Below are positions 37,241-48,472 of a DNA stretch of 64,000 nt, piece by piece. Position 1 is the stretch's first letter; each line of letters begins with the position of its first letter. Made by a program: the position numbers and the translations under genes. This stretch comes from Litoditis marina (taxonomy: Eukaryota; Nematoda; Chromadorea; Rhabditida; Rhabditidae): contig OZ038433.1 of assembly GCA_964036275.1 (NCBI GenBank), positions 26,705,485 through 26,769,484 of the forward strand, written 5' to 3'. The notes under the pieces are model-generated. The model was given only the letters and a program-made list of their open reading frames with translations, did not search any database and had not been told where the DNA came from.

Positions 37241-38319
37241 CGAGTGGGTGACGATTAAGCTCCAAAAAATTAAGCCTGTACTTAGAAAGCAACAGTTTAT
37301 GCTGGCGTCAATTAGGCATAGACAATCAAGCCAGCACATCATCAAGCGGGAACTATTAAGCATGAACAGTTTAAGCATGGACTATTAAGCCTGCACATCA
37401 TTAAGCATGGACTATTTAGCATGACCATTTTAAGCATGACCATTTTAAGCATAACCAGTTTAAGCATGAACTTTTTAAGCGTGAAGTTTTCAAGCATATA
37501 CGTTTTAGGTGATAAATTTTCAAGCATGCCATTTTTAGGCGCGAACTTGTAAAGCATATACTTTTTATACATAAACTTTTTGAGCACCTACCATTGAACT
37601 AGTACTCCACGTGTTTATTGTGTGGTTTTGTGTTCTTGAGTTTTTATTAACATTTGGACTTTTTGCAATGAGGGTCAATGTCTGAGTGCCTGAGTGTTGT
37701 ATTAAAGTTTCAGTTTCAGACTTGTGGTTGACCCTTTCCGTAGGTTCGATCTTCCAAGATTTTCCAATTTCGATAACTTTAGAGCCCCACCTAAAGTGCT
37801 TGAATAGTTCCTAAGTCATATGACCCTGTTGTCATACAGCAAACAGAGTGCAATTGAGAATGTAGTCTATGAATGAAGCTGTTCAGAGTGTTAAGCTGTG
37901 TTGTGTTTAGAAGTTTGGATAGTTGAAGATAGTGGAAACAGATATGTTGCCATCAAGAAACATACCACACAATAAACACGTCAAGTACTAGTTCAATGGT
38001 AGATGCTCAAAAAGTTAATGTATGAGAAGTAAATGCTTTAAAAAGTTCACGCTTAAAAAGTTCATGCTTAAATAGTTCATGCATAAACTGGTTATGCTTG
38101 AAATGGTCATGCTAAATAGTCCATGCTTAAAATGGTCATGCTAAATAGTCCATGCTTAAAATGGTCATGCTTAATAGTCCATGCCTAATAATGTGCAAGC
38201 TTAATAGTCCATGCTTAAACTGTTCATGCTTAATAGTCCCCGCTTGATGATGTGCTGGCTTAAAATGGCGCTTTGCGAGTACAGGCCTAATTTTCTCCAG
38301 CTTAATTGTCACCCACTCG
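37241..38319. mobile_element. TIR element with subterminal TTAAGCATGA repeats, copy 1
   Basis: Ends CGAGTGGGTGAC and GTCACCCACTCG are followed inward by arrays of ~16-21 bp units around TTAAGCATGA, in opposite orientation at the two ends. The inverted repeat extends to about 37660 and 37960 through CCACGTGTTTATTGTGTGG. Flanks TCTAA on both sides suggest a ~5-bp target duplication. No transposase. Copy 2 is at 39646-40724. Confidence 0.75.
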
Positions 38320-38483
38320 TCTAACAAGATGCCCTGAGGGATTCCTTGTAGTGCTCACCTATTCGGTAACCGTTGTACATATTTCGTCTTTTTGAATAAC
38401 TGAGAAACGAAAGAGATGTTCTGTAGACGGTGATGAAAATCTCGGCCTTCATTGAGTCAGTTATGACATTTCAGGTCAGTAAT

Positions 38484-38894
38484 GTATGTCCCCCAGAAAT
38501 GAGGTTTTCTTTTCTACTCTCTTAGCCCTTCTGGTGCAAGAATAGGGTGTCACCTAGTGATGAAATGTCTCTCAGGAATGAGGTTTTGAAAGCAATCAAT
38601 CAAAAAATCAATAATTTTCTAAAAAATCAAAAAAATACATTTTCGTCATTTTTATCTCATTTTTTCCTCATTTACACCTGTGTGTTCATAAAAAATTTCT
38701 GAGCCATCTGAAAAAAAGCATCTCATTAATATGGGTTTTTTCCGATTTTTTGAAAACATGTATTTTTTGATTTTTTGATTGATTGCTTTCAAAACCTCAT
38801 TCCTGGGGGACATTTCATTACTGGGTGACACCCTATTCTTGCACCAGAAGGGCTAAGAGAGTAGAATAGGAAACCTCATTCCTGGGGGACATAC
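38484..38894. repeat. Inverted repeat with ~170-bp arms, copy 1
   Basis: The left arm starts ATGTATGTCCCCCAGAAATG and the right arm ends CATTCCTGGGGGACATACA. Arms include GTGCAAGAATAGGGTGTCAC and its complement; the core is AT-rich. The second copy is at 40889-41299. Confidence 0.75.
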
Positions 38895-39309
38895 ACTACT
38901 CAGGTCAATTTTTCCAGTAATATGATCAAGCCAGTGCAGTAGAGTAAAATTGTTTACTCATTCATATCAACCTTGTTCCATCCCCGCACCAGTCTATGAT
39001 TGGTGCATGTGTAGACGTGTGTGTGCAAGTGGTGAAGAAAACTTGGTGTTCAAAGTGTTGGCAAAACAGAAAAAATGATTGTGGTTCAGTTCCGTATCAC
39101 ACTGTTGCAAAAGCTGTGAGATCCAACGTGAGATTCATTCAACAGCATTCAGTAAACACAAGTACTACAAGGTATCTTTAAAACCAAAACGTGGAAAACG
39201 TGTGATACTGGACAGCTCAAGAAATTATGCAAGAACTATGAACAACTACAGGATCATGCTGGGAAGTACTGCATAGAAAGGATTTCGAGGGAATATATTT
39301 AGAACATCA

Positions 39310-39342
39310 TGAGAGAAAGAGAGAGAGAGAGAGGGAGGGGGG

Positions 39343-39422
<80 letters not shown>
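39310..39422. repeat. (GA)n microsatellite, unit 1
   Basis: Long GA run with one GGGAGGGGGGGTAG interruption, repeated identically at about 41873-41972 in unit 2. Confidence 0.9.
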
Positions 39423-39424
<2 letters not shown>

Positions 39425-39645
39425 TCAGGAGGAGGGGGATAAATAAAATTTATGAAGCGTAAGTAAATCTTTCAGAGATAGTCAGAAAGAGAAATAATAA
39501 AACCAGAAGAGGGAATGAACAAGAGATAAAATTGTCAATAACATGAATGCTTGTGACAGCCAGAGAGATGGCCAGAGTGACGTTTATTGAGATGGCTCCA
39601 CGCTCTACCAATTAGCAAATTTTCAAGCATACATTCACTGTTTAA

Positions 39646-40724
39646 CGAGTGGGTGACGATTAAGCTCCAAAAAATTAAGCCTGTACTTAGAAAGCAACAG
39701 TTTATGCTGGCGTCAATTAGGCATAGACAATCAAGCCAGCACATCATCAAGCGGGAACTATTAAGCATGAACAGTTTAAGCATGGACTATTAAGCCTGCA
39801 CATCATTAAGCATGGACTATTTAGCATGACCATTTTAAGCATGACCATTTTAAGCATAACCAGTTTAAGCATGAACTTTTTAAGCGTGAAGTTTTCAAGC
39901 ATATACGTTTTAGGTGATAAATTTTCAAGCATGCCATTTTTAGGCGCGAACTTGTAAAGCATATACTTTTTATACATAAACTTTTTGAGCACCTACCATT
40001 GAACTAGTACTCCACGTGTTTATTGTGTGGTTTTGTGTTCTTGAGTTTTTATTAACATTTGGACTTTTTGCAATGAGGGTCAATGTCTGAGTGCCTGAGT
40101 GTTGTATTAAAGTTTCAGTTTCAGACTTGTGGTTGACCCTTTCCGTAGGTTCGATCTTCCAAGATTTTCCAATTTCGATAACTTTAGAGCCCCACCTAAA
40201 GTGCTTGAATAGTTCCTAAGTCATATGACCCTGTTGTCATACAGCAAACAGAGTGCAATTGAGAATGTAGTCTATGAATGAAGCTGTTCAGAGTGTTAAG
40301 CTGTGTTGTGTTTAGAAGTTTGGATAGTTGAAGATAGTGGAAACAGATATGTTGCCATCAAGAAACATACCACACAATAAACACGTCAAGTACTAGTTCA
40401 ATGGTAGATGCTCAAAAAGTTAATGTATGAGAAGTAAATGCTTTAAAAAGTTCACGCTTAAAAAGTTCATGCTTAAATAGTTCATGCATAAACTGGTTAT
40501 GCTTGAAATGGTCATGCTAAATAGTCCATGCTTAAAATGGTCATGCTAAATAGTCCATGCTTAAAATGGTCATGCTTAATAGTCCATGCCTAATAATGTG
40601 CAAGCTTAATAGTCCATGCTTAAACTGTTCATGCTTAATAGTCCCCGCTTGATGATGTGCTGGCTTAAAATGGCGCTTTGCGAGTACAGGCCTAATTTTC
40701 TCCAGCTTAATTGTCACCCACTCG
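39646..40724. mobile_element. TIR element with subterminal TTAAGCATGA repeats, copy 2
   Basis: Second copy within unit 2 of the tandem duplication. Its left flank is TTTAA from the unit-1 tail, not TCTAA, so the duplication breakpoint coincides with the element's terminus. Confidence 0.75.
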
Positions 40725-40888
40725 TCTAACAAGATGCCCTGAGGGATTCCTTGTAGTGCTCACCTATTCGGTAACCGTTGTACATATTTCGTCTTTTTGA
40801 ATAACTGAGAAACGAAAGAGATGTTCTGTAGACGGTGATGAAAATCTCGGCCTTCATTGAGTCAGTTATGACATTTCAGGTCAGTAAT

Positions 40889-41299
40889 GTATGTCCCCCA
40901 GAAATGAGGTTTTCTTTTCTACTCTCTTAGCCCTTCTGGTGCAAGAATAGGGTGTCACCTAGTGATGAAATGTCTCTCAGGAATGAGGTTTTGAAAGCAA
41001 TCAATCAAAAAATCAATAATTTTCTAAAAAATCAAAAAAATACATTTTCGTCATTTTTATCTCATTTTTTCCTCATTTACACCTGTGTGTTCATAAAAAA
41101 TTTCTGAGCCATCTGAAAAAAAGCATCTCATTAATATGGGTTTTTTCCGATTTTTTGAAAACATGTATTTTTTGATTTTTTGATTGATTGCTTTCAAAAC
41201 CTCATTCCTGGGGGACATTTCATTACTGGGTGACACCCTATTCTTGCACCAGAAGGGCTAAGAGAGTAGAATAGGAAACCTCATTCCTGGGGGACATAC
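40889..41299. repeat. Inverted repeat with ~170-bp arms, copy 2
   Basis: Identical counterpart of 38484-38894 in the second tandem unit. Confidence 0.75.
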
Positions 41300-41895
41300 A
41301 CTACTCAGGTCAATTTTTCCAGTAATATGATCAAGCCAGTGCAGTAGAGTAAAATTGTTTACTCATTCATATCAACCTTGTTCCATCCCCGCACCAGTCT
41401 ATGATTGGTGCATGTGTAGACGTGTGTGTGCAAGTGGTGAAGAAAACTTGGTGTTCAAAGTGTTGGCAAAACAGAAAAAATGATTGTGGTTCAGTTCCGT
41501 ATCACACTGTTGCAAAAGCTGTGAGATCCAACGTGAGATTCATTCAACAGCATTCAGTAAACACAAGTACTACAAGGTATCTTTAAAACCAAATACTTTC
41601 CGACTAACAAGTACGAAGCGTTGTCGAAAGCGTGAGATATACATGCTACAGTCAATCATGGAACAACTGCAATCAGCAACAAAAGAACTAGTTACAAACA
41701 TGGTCGGAAGTTATCCTCAGGAAGTGAACGAACGGGTAAAAACGTGGAAAACGTGTGATACTGGACAGCTCAAGAAATTATGCAAGAACTATGAACAACT
41801 ACAGGATCATGCTGGGAAGTACTGCATAGAAAGGATTTCGAGGGAATATATTTAGAACATCATGAGAGAAAGAGAGAGAGAGAGAGGGAGGGGGG

Positions 41896-41973
<78 letters not shown>

Positions 41974-42666
41974 TCAGGAGGAGGGGGATAAATAAAATTT
42001 ATGAAGCGTAAGTAAATCTTTCAGAGATAGTCAGAAAGAGAAATAATAAAACCAGAAGAGGGAATGAACAAGAGATAAAATTGTCAATAACATGAATGCT
42101 TGTGACAGCCAGAGAGATGGCCAGAGTGACGTTTATTGAGATGGCTCCACGCTCTACCAATTAGCAAATTTTCAAGCATACATTCACTGTTGTATCTGTT
42201 TTCTATTTCTAAAAAACGTGACGTGATTGTTTTCACGTTTCATGTCTTTGAGCTGTACGGATGAATTGGAGTGATCTAGTGAATGTTCTAGCCGGGTGAA
42301 TGAGTTCTATGTAAGTTTAAGAATGAACAAAACATGACAATGATAAGATGAAACAATGAAACAGAAGTTGCAGCAAGAAAATAGAGAATACAGTCATAGA
42401 ATAGAAAATATGGATGAGTGTAAATCAACAAAAATAAATCAACGTGGACGCTAAATGATCAGTATATTTTTCAATAATTTCCACAAAGACCTTGGCAACG
42501 GACCAATGAAAAAGTGAAGGAGTACCTTTCATGAAATACATGGGTTTTTTGACTGATGTGAAAAGAAAGTTCTTATGTTGTAATAGGGGCTAGCAAACGC
42601 CTGGGAAGACTTTTTTGAAGTTCAAATAGGTGAAAACCGGACTAGATGTTTTGTTGGCACACCGCC

Positions 42667-42796
42667 ATTTGCATTTACATTTACATCTACATTTACATTC
42701 ACATTTACATCTACATTTACATTCACATTTACATTTACATTTACATTTACATTTACATTAATATTTACATTTACATTTACATTTACATTTACTCAT
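42667..42796. repeat. (ACATTT)n microsatellite
   Basis: Hexamer run ACATTT with ACATCT and ACATTC variants. Confidence 0.95.
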
Positions 42797-43368
42797 GACA
42801 AGCACCATTTCTTTTCTGTCATAACTTATGACAAAGAGCTTTCCTTACAGAAATCACAAAAACTTATGACAAAGAGCTTTCCTTACAGAAATCACATCAA
42901 GCAATTAGTTATGAACATAATCATTTTTACTGTAACGCAATCAGGCTCCATTCCCTCATTGTATGCATCGTGGTAGGTAGAGGAGTTTTTTCTGGGTGAG
43001 TAGTTTGGGTCAGAGTGAGCTGATCACGATTGGTAACTTTCTACAGCGGTAGACTACGCAGGAATTAATCACCTACCAAACCGCTACTAGCCATTCACTA
43101 ACCGTTAGCTTGCCGTATGGAAGCGGGTTTGTCGAAACTCGCTAGCAATTTAGAAGCCGCCCAGTAGTCACTTGGTAGCAGTTTGTCATTATTCTCGAAG
43201 TCGATGTCTACTACTACTACTGCTACTACTTTGGTAATTTCCAACATTATATTGAAGATCATTGATTTATTTGTCAATCAATACCAACGACATAAAAAAT
43301 TTTGGTGCGAAACATGTCCAATTGGCAGAAGCAATTTTCACATTTGGCCAAAACGGGCCGCAGGGCCA

Positions 43369-46367
43369 TTATATTTCAATGAGTTCAGCGACCAGGATGG
43401 AGAAGGTGATGCCAGACACAATTCCTGAAGGTCAATAGAACATGATATGACTAGTACGCAAATGAGATAACAATAATATATACGTGCGCAGCGCGGAGCG
43501 CTGCGCAGATTAGTTTTTGTTCTCAACTATGCAGAGGTGTTAAAAAATTTTTGCCCGTTTCTTCGTTATTTGTGAACCATTTTCCGAGAAACTTGCCGAG
43601 AGCAATTGAAGGGCATACATCTATAAGATTTGTGAGTTTGAGTTCAAAATGACTCAGTTGACGTGAGTTAGGAGGGTAAACGTCTCGCAAAAATGACTTC
43701 CGTAACGGGCCGGCGGCGGCGGCTACAAAAAAATGTCCGCCTTCTTTTCGGGGCACAGCCTCGCTCTCAATGAAAATTCCTGAACACGGTTAACACTGTT
43801 GTGAAGCGAAGAAAAAGTTAGGGTATACGTATTTTTAGTCGTAGTTGCTAATTTCATTTTAAGGATGAAAGGGCCTTAAATGGTCTCAGGAAAATTTCTA
43901 AATCGACCGGTTTTGAGAAAATGAAAATGAAAAAAAGGAGAATCACGTGAAATTGATTCCGAAACTTCTCAGCTCAGAACTCGGTTGCGCGTACAGCCTA
44001 GTTTTCATTCGCATTCACATGTCTGAGTAGCACAGTGGATACAATTTCTGTTCTAGTGAAAACGGATGGAGGTTCGACTCCCGCCTCGAGCGGTGCCATT
44101 TGCAATATACTGGTAGTATAATTTTGAGTTATCCCAATGCTCAAAGCTGTGTCAAACTTGATCAAAAAAGACGTGCATTATTTCCACATGGTTATATATT
44201 GTTTTGATCAGAGTTTCTCCGTAACTATAGGAAAAGAGGTCAGTTAGTATAAAAAACGAGTGTCAAGAAAGTAAAGACTAGTTTTAGAGATCACATAAAC
44301 GAAAAATATAAAACAGGTCCAATAAACGGATATTAAGAGAGAAAGGCTAATCTCGCTAGGTTGAAAATAACACAAAGTATCACAAATATTACTCAGTACC
44401 GATGATGAAACATGAATACATTACAAATCCAGCTAGATTTTTGCCATATTTCAAACAAGCGAGCTTGGCCTTTCTCTCTTAATATTCGTTTATTGGACCT
44501 GTTTTATATTTATCGTTTATGTGATCTCTAAAACTAATCTTTACTTTCTTGATACTCGTTTTTTATACTATTTTTGTAGTCTTCATGCATGATGCCTTTG
44601 AAATTACAGTAACATACAAAAACATCAAATAATAAGATCAACTGAACCATTTTTGAAAATGTTTCGCTCGGTTCGAGTAGGGAGAACATGCAAATGTAGA
44701 GTAAAATTAAACATACCAAAAACGAGAAAGAACGCAGCCATCATTCCAGCGATACGTTGTTTCGTAGATTCAACTACTCTGCAAATAGAAATTCGAATAT
44801 CAATCAAATGACGCGTTTCTTCCGGAAGGATAATCAGAGTACGTATGCTAGAAGTTCCCGGCACCTTCATCCCATCCTGCGTCTCTCGCTCTGCCTCACT
44901 GTTTCTCGTCTCTTACATCCCGGCGGGATGAAGGTGCCGGAATCTTCTAGCATACGTCCTCAGTTCCTATTGATGTATGTGCACACAATACTTTTCGAAC
45001 AGTTGGACTTGCAAACTGAACAATTTTCGAGCAGTTGGGATGTAGTGACCGTTGTAACACTTAATAGTAAAGATTCTTAGTCTAGCAGAGTCGTTTTTGG
45101 GAAGAAAATTCCATTAATGTGATATCTGGTTGTTTGATTGGAATGCAGTTTATTAAGTGAACATTCTGACAACGCAGTTTATTAAGTGAACGTTCTGACA
45201 ACGCAAAAATAGGTTCGTAAACCAACGACTATGTGCGAGAATAAATTTGAAAATTTCAGGTTCGTCTCCGTGAAGAAAAGTAAGAATCCTAGGTTTTTTT
45301 TCTGAATAACAGTCCTACCTGACTGTTGCAGGTGTATCCTGCTCATATACGGTAGTATCACTCACTTGGATGAGAACATCATTCCCAGTCCACTGAGGTA
45401 TCCCGATGATATACTCAACACAAATCCTCCAACGATGAAAACCGCCGAACTAGGAAAAAACACAGGCCATGTTCTGAAAAAAAAGCTAAACAGATTCTTC
45501 AAAAAAGTACGGACCAGAATGAAAAAAGCGAAGGAGAAGCCATATCTCGGTGAGAAAACCTCAGAAAAATTTCCCTGCTCGTTGGCTACAAATGTTGCCC
45601 TACTCTCATTTATCCATTTAGAATGAGAAGTCGAATTACATATCATTGGAATTTAGAAAAAAATACAACTCATCTATTTATGATGCAGTAACTTGAGTAC
45701 ATTACGTTCAAACGTACACGAGGTGCAAAAAAAGATGATTAGCTTTCTAATACCGGAAACTAGTCATCAGGCAACGTTTCTGACTTTTCGTGCTCGATCG
45801 AAATACAAACACAGCAAGAAAATAATTATTCCGAATTTTCTAGCGGCAGTCAGAAAACTCTAATTGTTTAAAAATATATTTTTTTTAACAATAGAATTTT
45901 CAATGTTTCACTGTTTTGTACAGCATGATTCTGATTGTTGTTTGCAACTCGCTCAAATTTGATTTTCCGTCTTCCTATTTCTATATCTCACATACTTGCA
46001 TGTGGACAAATCGGATCGAAAATCAATCAACAAATCAAAGGAGAGCATAGTAGAGTTTCTAAGAGGGCGGGAGCTGAACAACTGATCTGACCAGATCTGA
46101 GGTCATAATTAGAACGGTCGCGAGTGTAGATCCCATAATTTGTTCCTTCCGTTCGAGTGTCACGAAATAGTGCGCTGAGCAAGCAACGCAGAAAAAAATA
46201 GAGGTGCAGGCATATTGTACCATACATACAACAAACTCCGCTTAACTTTAGTAATTGATCTAGAAAACAGTCACTAACCTACTTTCCACGCGGAAATTGC
46301 AGAAAGCAAAAAAAGGAATGAACAGAAGGCGAGCAAACACCGGAATCCATAAATACTTCGGTCCCGG
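43369..46367 (-). CDS. Equilibrative nucleoside transporter (SLC29/ENT), last four exons
   Basis: Minus-strand exons 46367-46279, 45473-45366, 44778-44717 and 43424-43369 join in phase and end in TAA, giving 104 C-terminal residues of a family usually about 450 long. The first encodes PGPKYLWIPVFARLLFIPFF (TM9 region). The second completes an Arg codon and gives a hydrophobic helix ending SSGYLSGLGMMFSS, matching the SNGYL motif of TM10. The third has AGMMAAFFLVFG, matching the AGAIMAFF motif of TM11. The last ends in VSGITFSILVAELIEI. Acceptors are tatttccag, ttttttttcag, atttgcag and ccttcag; donors gttagt, gtgagt and gtatgt. AATAAA follows at about 43271-43266. Upstream exons (TM1-8) were not found in the window. 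It is a different gene copy from 229-1227, because that TM5-6 block lies downstream on the same strand. Confidence 0.8.
43483..44569. mobile_element. Second CGTGCGCAGCGCGGAGC-ended element, in the last ENT intron
   Basis: Same order as 30582-31713: GC-rich terminus, a GGCGGCGGCGG patch (43710-43722), tRNA-like module (44023-44090), and terminal hairpin (44246-44569) beginning AGTATAAAAAACGAGTG. Its hairpin arms match each other but differ from those of the other copy. Confidence 0.65.
44023..44090 (+). repeat. tRNA-like module
   Basis: A-box-like GAGTAGCACAGTGGATACAA and B-box GGTTCGACTCC, in the 43483-44569 element. No convincing acceptor stem. Confidence 0.5.
44841..44956. repeat. Short foldback with 33-bp arms in an ENT intron
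   Basis: ACGTATGCTAGAAGTTCCCG... pairs with ...CGGAATCTTCTAGCATACGT, two mismatches, around a ~50-bp CT-rich loop. Confidence 0.65.
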
Positions 46368-46611
46368 CTGGAAATAGTATAAAATAGTTATATGAGATCA
46401 TGTTAAAGTGGTCATTTGCTGAGGTGCCATTCTTGTTCTGTTCTAGTTTTGTTTGGCAATACGTTTTACCACTGTGCTATTTCACGTTTTTACAGTTCAT
46501 CAACCCAGTCGAGTTAAGCAAATGTTTCTGAGGTATATATTGAACGAATTACTCGGACATTTATGTTGCTCAAAACTTCCTATAGTGGGTGTCGTATTTA
46601 TAAAATTCGGT

Positions 46612-46680
46612 CTCTCACCGGAATCGAACCTGCGAGCGAAATGTTCATAGCAGGCCGCTAACCACTGCGCTATTAGAGTA
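46612..46680 (-). repeat. tRNA-like module
   Basis: On the minus strand, TAATAGCGCAGTGGTTAGCG (A box) and GGTTCGATTCCGG (B box). Confidence 0.6.
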
Positions 46681-47147
46681 CGTAATGGGCATGTTTTCGA
46701 AGACATAAGTGCGTACACAGCGGAAAGGGAGGTATACATTTTCAGGATAAGTTACACCATATCTCATTTACATTGCAAATTTATCATGTTTTTTAGGTTC
46801 CGCAGAAACTCGCTTGTTTGTATGTTTTTTTTGTCAATGTGAGCCATAATTGAGGCCGTGTGAGCGGTTCACGCAATCGGGTTCCATGCAATCGAAAAGC
46901 AACCAGGTTGCTTGTGTAGAAATACTTAGGTGACTTTCAATCTCAATCGGGTTTGTGTTCAAAAACAACCTGGCTAAATATGAAGTGTCTACAGTGCGAG
47001 ATTTTGGTTATGTAGAGATATTTCGGTTGCAAGTGTGATTGACCTAGAGTATAGTCGTCGCCAACAGAAAGGTGGGAGGGTACTGTGTATCTCACCTTCC
47101 GCTGTGCACACATACATGTCTTCCATTCCAAAGCTTGCCGGTTTGGT

Positions 47148-47217
47148 GCCCTAATAGCGCAGTGGTTAGCGTTCTGCTACGAATGTTTTGCTTGCAGGTT
47201 CGATTCCGGCGAGAGAC
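47148..47217 (+). repeat. tRNA-like module
   Basis: TAATAGCGCAGTGGTTAGCG (A box) and GGTTCGATTCCGG (B box). Partner of 46612-46680 in opposite orientation. Confidence 0.6.
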
Positions 47218-47631
47218 AGAAATTAATAAGTTTGGCACTCACTATATAAGACGGGTACAACTAAATTATTTCCGTTGTTTTTACAAAATGTTGTCAACGG
47301 AGTGGGTGTGAAACGTAAACCCGGGGCGGGCATATTCATAACGGGATGAGAATAGATTATCGAATTATGGGTGCGAATCTCTGATAGAAAAAAGGAGAAG
47401 CGGAAAAGGGAATATCGTATCACGTAAACTTGCGATGTTGGGCGAAAAGTTGCTACTGGCTTTTAACTAGCTGAAATGTTTTTTTGGGTGAACTTTTAAA
47501 TTCACGTTTTGTATTTATGAAATTTGATATTTTTTATAAACTCATCCCTTTAAATACACTCATGTGTGACAACCTTAATCTAAACAATTGCAGCGGGGTT
47601 ATATCGCGGTCCTTTTCTTTCAAATGCAGGT

Positions 47632-47702
47632 GCTCCCTTAGTGTAGTGGTAGTGCTCTTGGTTTTAGCCCAACGGCCAAGGGTTCGAATCCTCTCAACGG
47701 TT
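47632..47702 (+). repeat. tRNA-like module, isolated
   Basis: A-box TTAGTGTAGTGGTAGTGC and B-box GGTTCGAATCC; TTGG/CCAA can close a 7-nt TTTTAGC loop. The 5' and 3' acceptor halves do not pair, so a tRNA-derived repeat is more likely than a tRNA gene. Confidence 0.5.
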
Positions 47703-47756
47703 TGGCACGTCTCAAAATAAATCAGTGCAAATGGCAAATGTTAAAGATGTCCCCTT

Positions 47757-47828
47757 TAGGTGACAAGTGACAAGCGAACTCCGTTCACTTAGCAAGTGAC
47801 AAGCGAACTCCGTTCACTTAGCATTTGC
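47757..47828. repeat. Two-copy ~36-bp tandem repeat
   Basis: AAGTGACAAGCGAACTCCGT followed by TCACTTAGC occurs twice in a row. Confidence 0.8.
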
Positions 47829-48007
47829 CAAAAAAAGTCTGAATCTCATTGTTAAATGCCAACATCGCGTTGACAAGAAAACAAAATTGTGTCATTTCGA
47901 CCGCAAGGCGCAGAAAAAAGTTCCCGTTCAAAGATTGACAGAATTCCGCAAATTACTTTGAATTTTGAAAAAAATTCAGTTGGAATCGTCTTATATGCAC
48001 CTATTAC

Positions 48008-48119
48008 CTTTAATCAAATTTATAAAAATAAATGCAATTCTTAAATTAAATTATTACAATACTAGTCTGTTACTGCAGACACAGTTACAAGTGATATGTT
48101 AGGCATTAGTCTAGATGCC
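48008..48119 (+). repeat. Dispersed repeat, copy 2
   Basis: Close copy of 17988-18097 in the same orientation, differing by small indels (ACTAGTCTGTTACTGC versus ACTAGTTACTGC). Confidence 0.75.
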
Positions 48120-48472
48120 ACACAAATTATGAAAAAGAAAAGCAAAAACACACAGTCCAATTGTAGTCGAGTACCTATAGGAATAAAATTATGAGTTTGC
48201 CTATGCAAACCTAGTAGTTTGCCTATTACAAACCTCAGTCACCTAGGCATTTCGAGCAATTATCGATCCATATGCCGAATGGGCTGCTCTCATCAGTAGA
48301 TGACCCACACCAGTAATTCCTAGTGAAATTATTTTATGTTAAAAAACTAAATTTAGAAAAGTCCAGCCTAATAAGTCCAAATTTTATTTGAAGTACAAAA
48401 TGATGATGTATGATTAAAGACGTGATAGGGAAAATGATTGGTGGTATGATGTGGTGACAATTTCAAGGCAAG

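Larger units (their letters stand above)
37239..42189. repeat. Tandem duplication of 2.4/2.5-kb units
   Basis: Unit 1 (37239-39643) and unit 2 (39644-42189) appear essentially identical by eye at an offset of 2405 bp. Unit 1 lacks about 144 bp present in unit 2 (about 41594-41738), after which the offset becomes 2549. The junction falls at the terminus of the TIR element that starts each unit. Each unit ends in a long (GA)n run and the same 200-bp tail. Confidence 0.9.
46578..47235. mobile_element. Inverted tRNA-like pair element
   Basis: Imperfect inverted ends CCTATAGTGGGTGTCG... and ...GGCACTCACTATAT. A minus-strand tRNA-like module (46612-46680) and a plus-strand one (47148-47217) are about 85% alike by eye (shared TAATAGCGCAGTGGTTAGCG and GCAGGTTCGATTCCGG) and point outward. 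Confidence 0.65.

Noticed and set aside
36901..43368. Spliced genes in the tandem duplication
   Set aside because: Open frames repeat identically in both units and consist of TTAAGCATGA-type repeats; none shows domain features.
47632..47702. Functional tRNA gene
   Set aside because: A and B boxes are good but acceptor halves do not pair; the many similar modules nearby point to tRNA-derived repeats.
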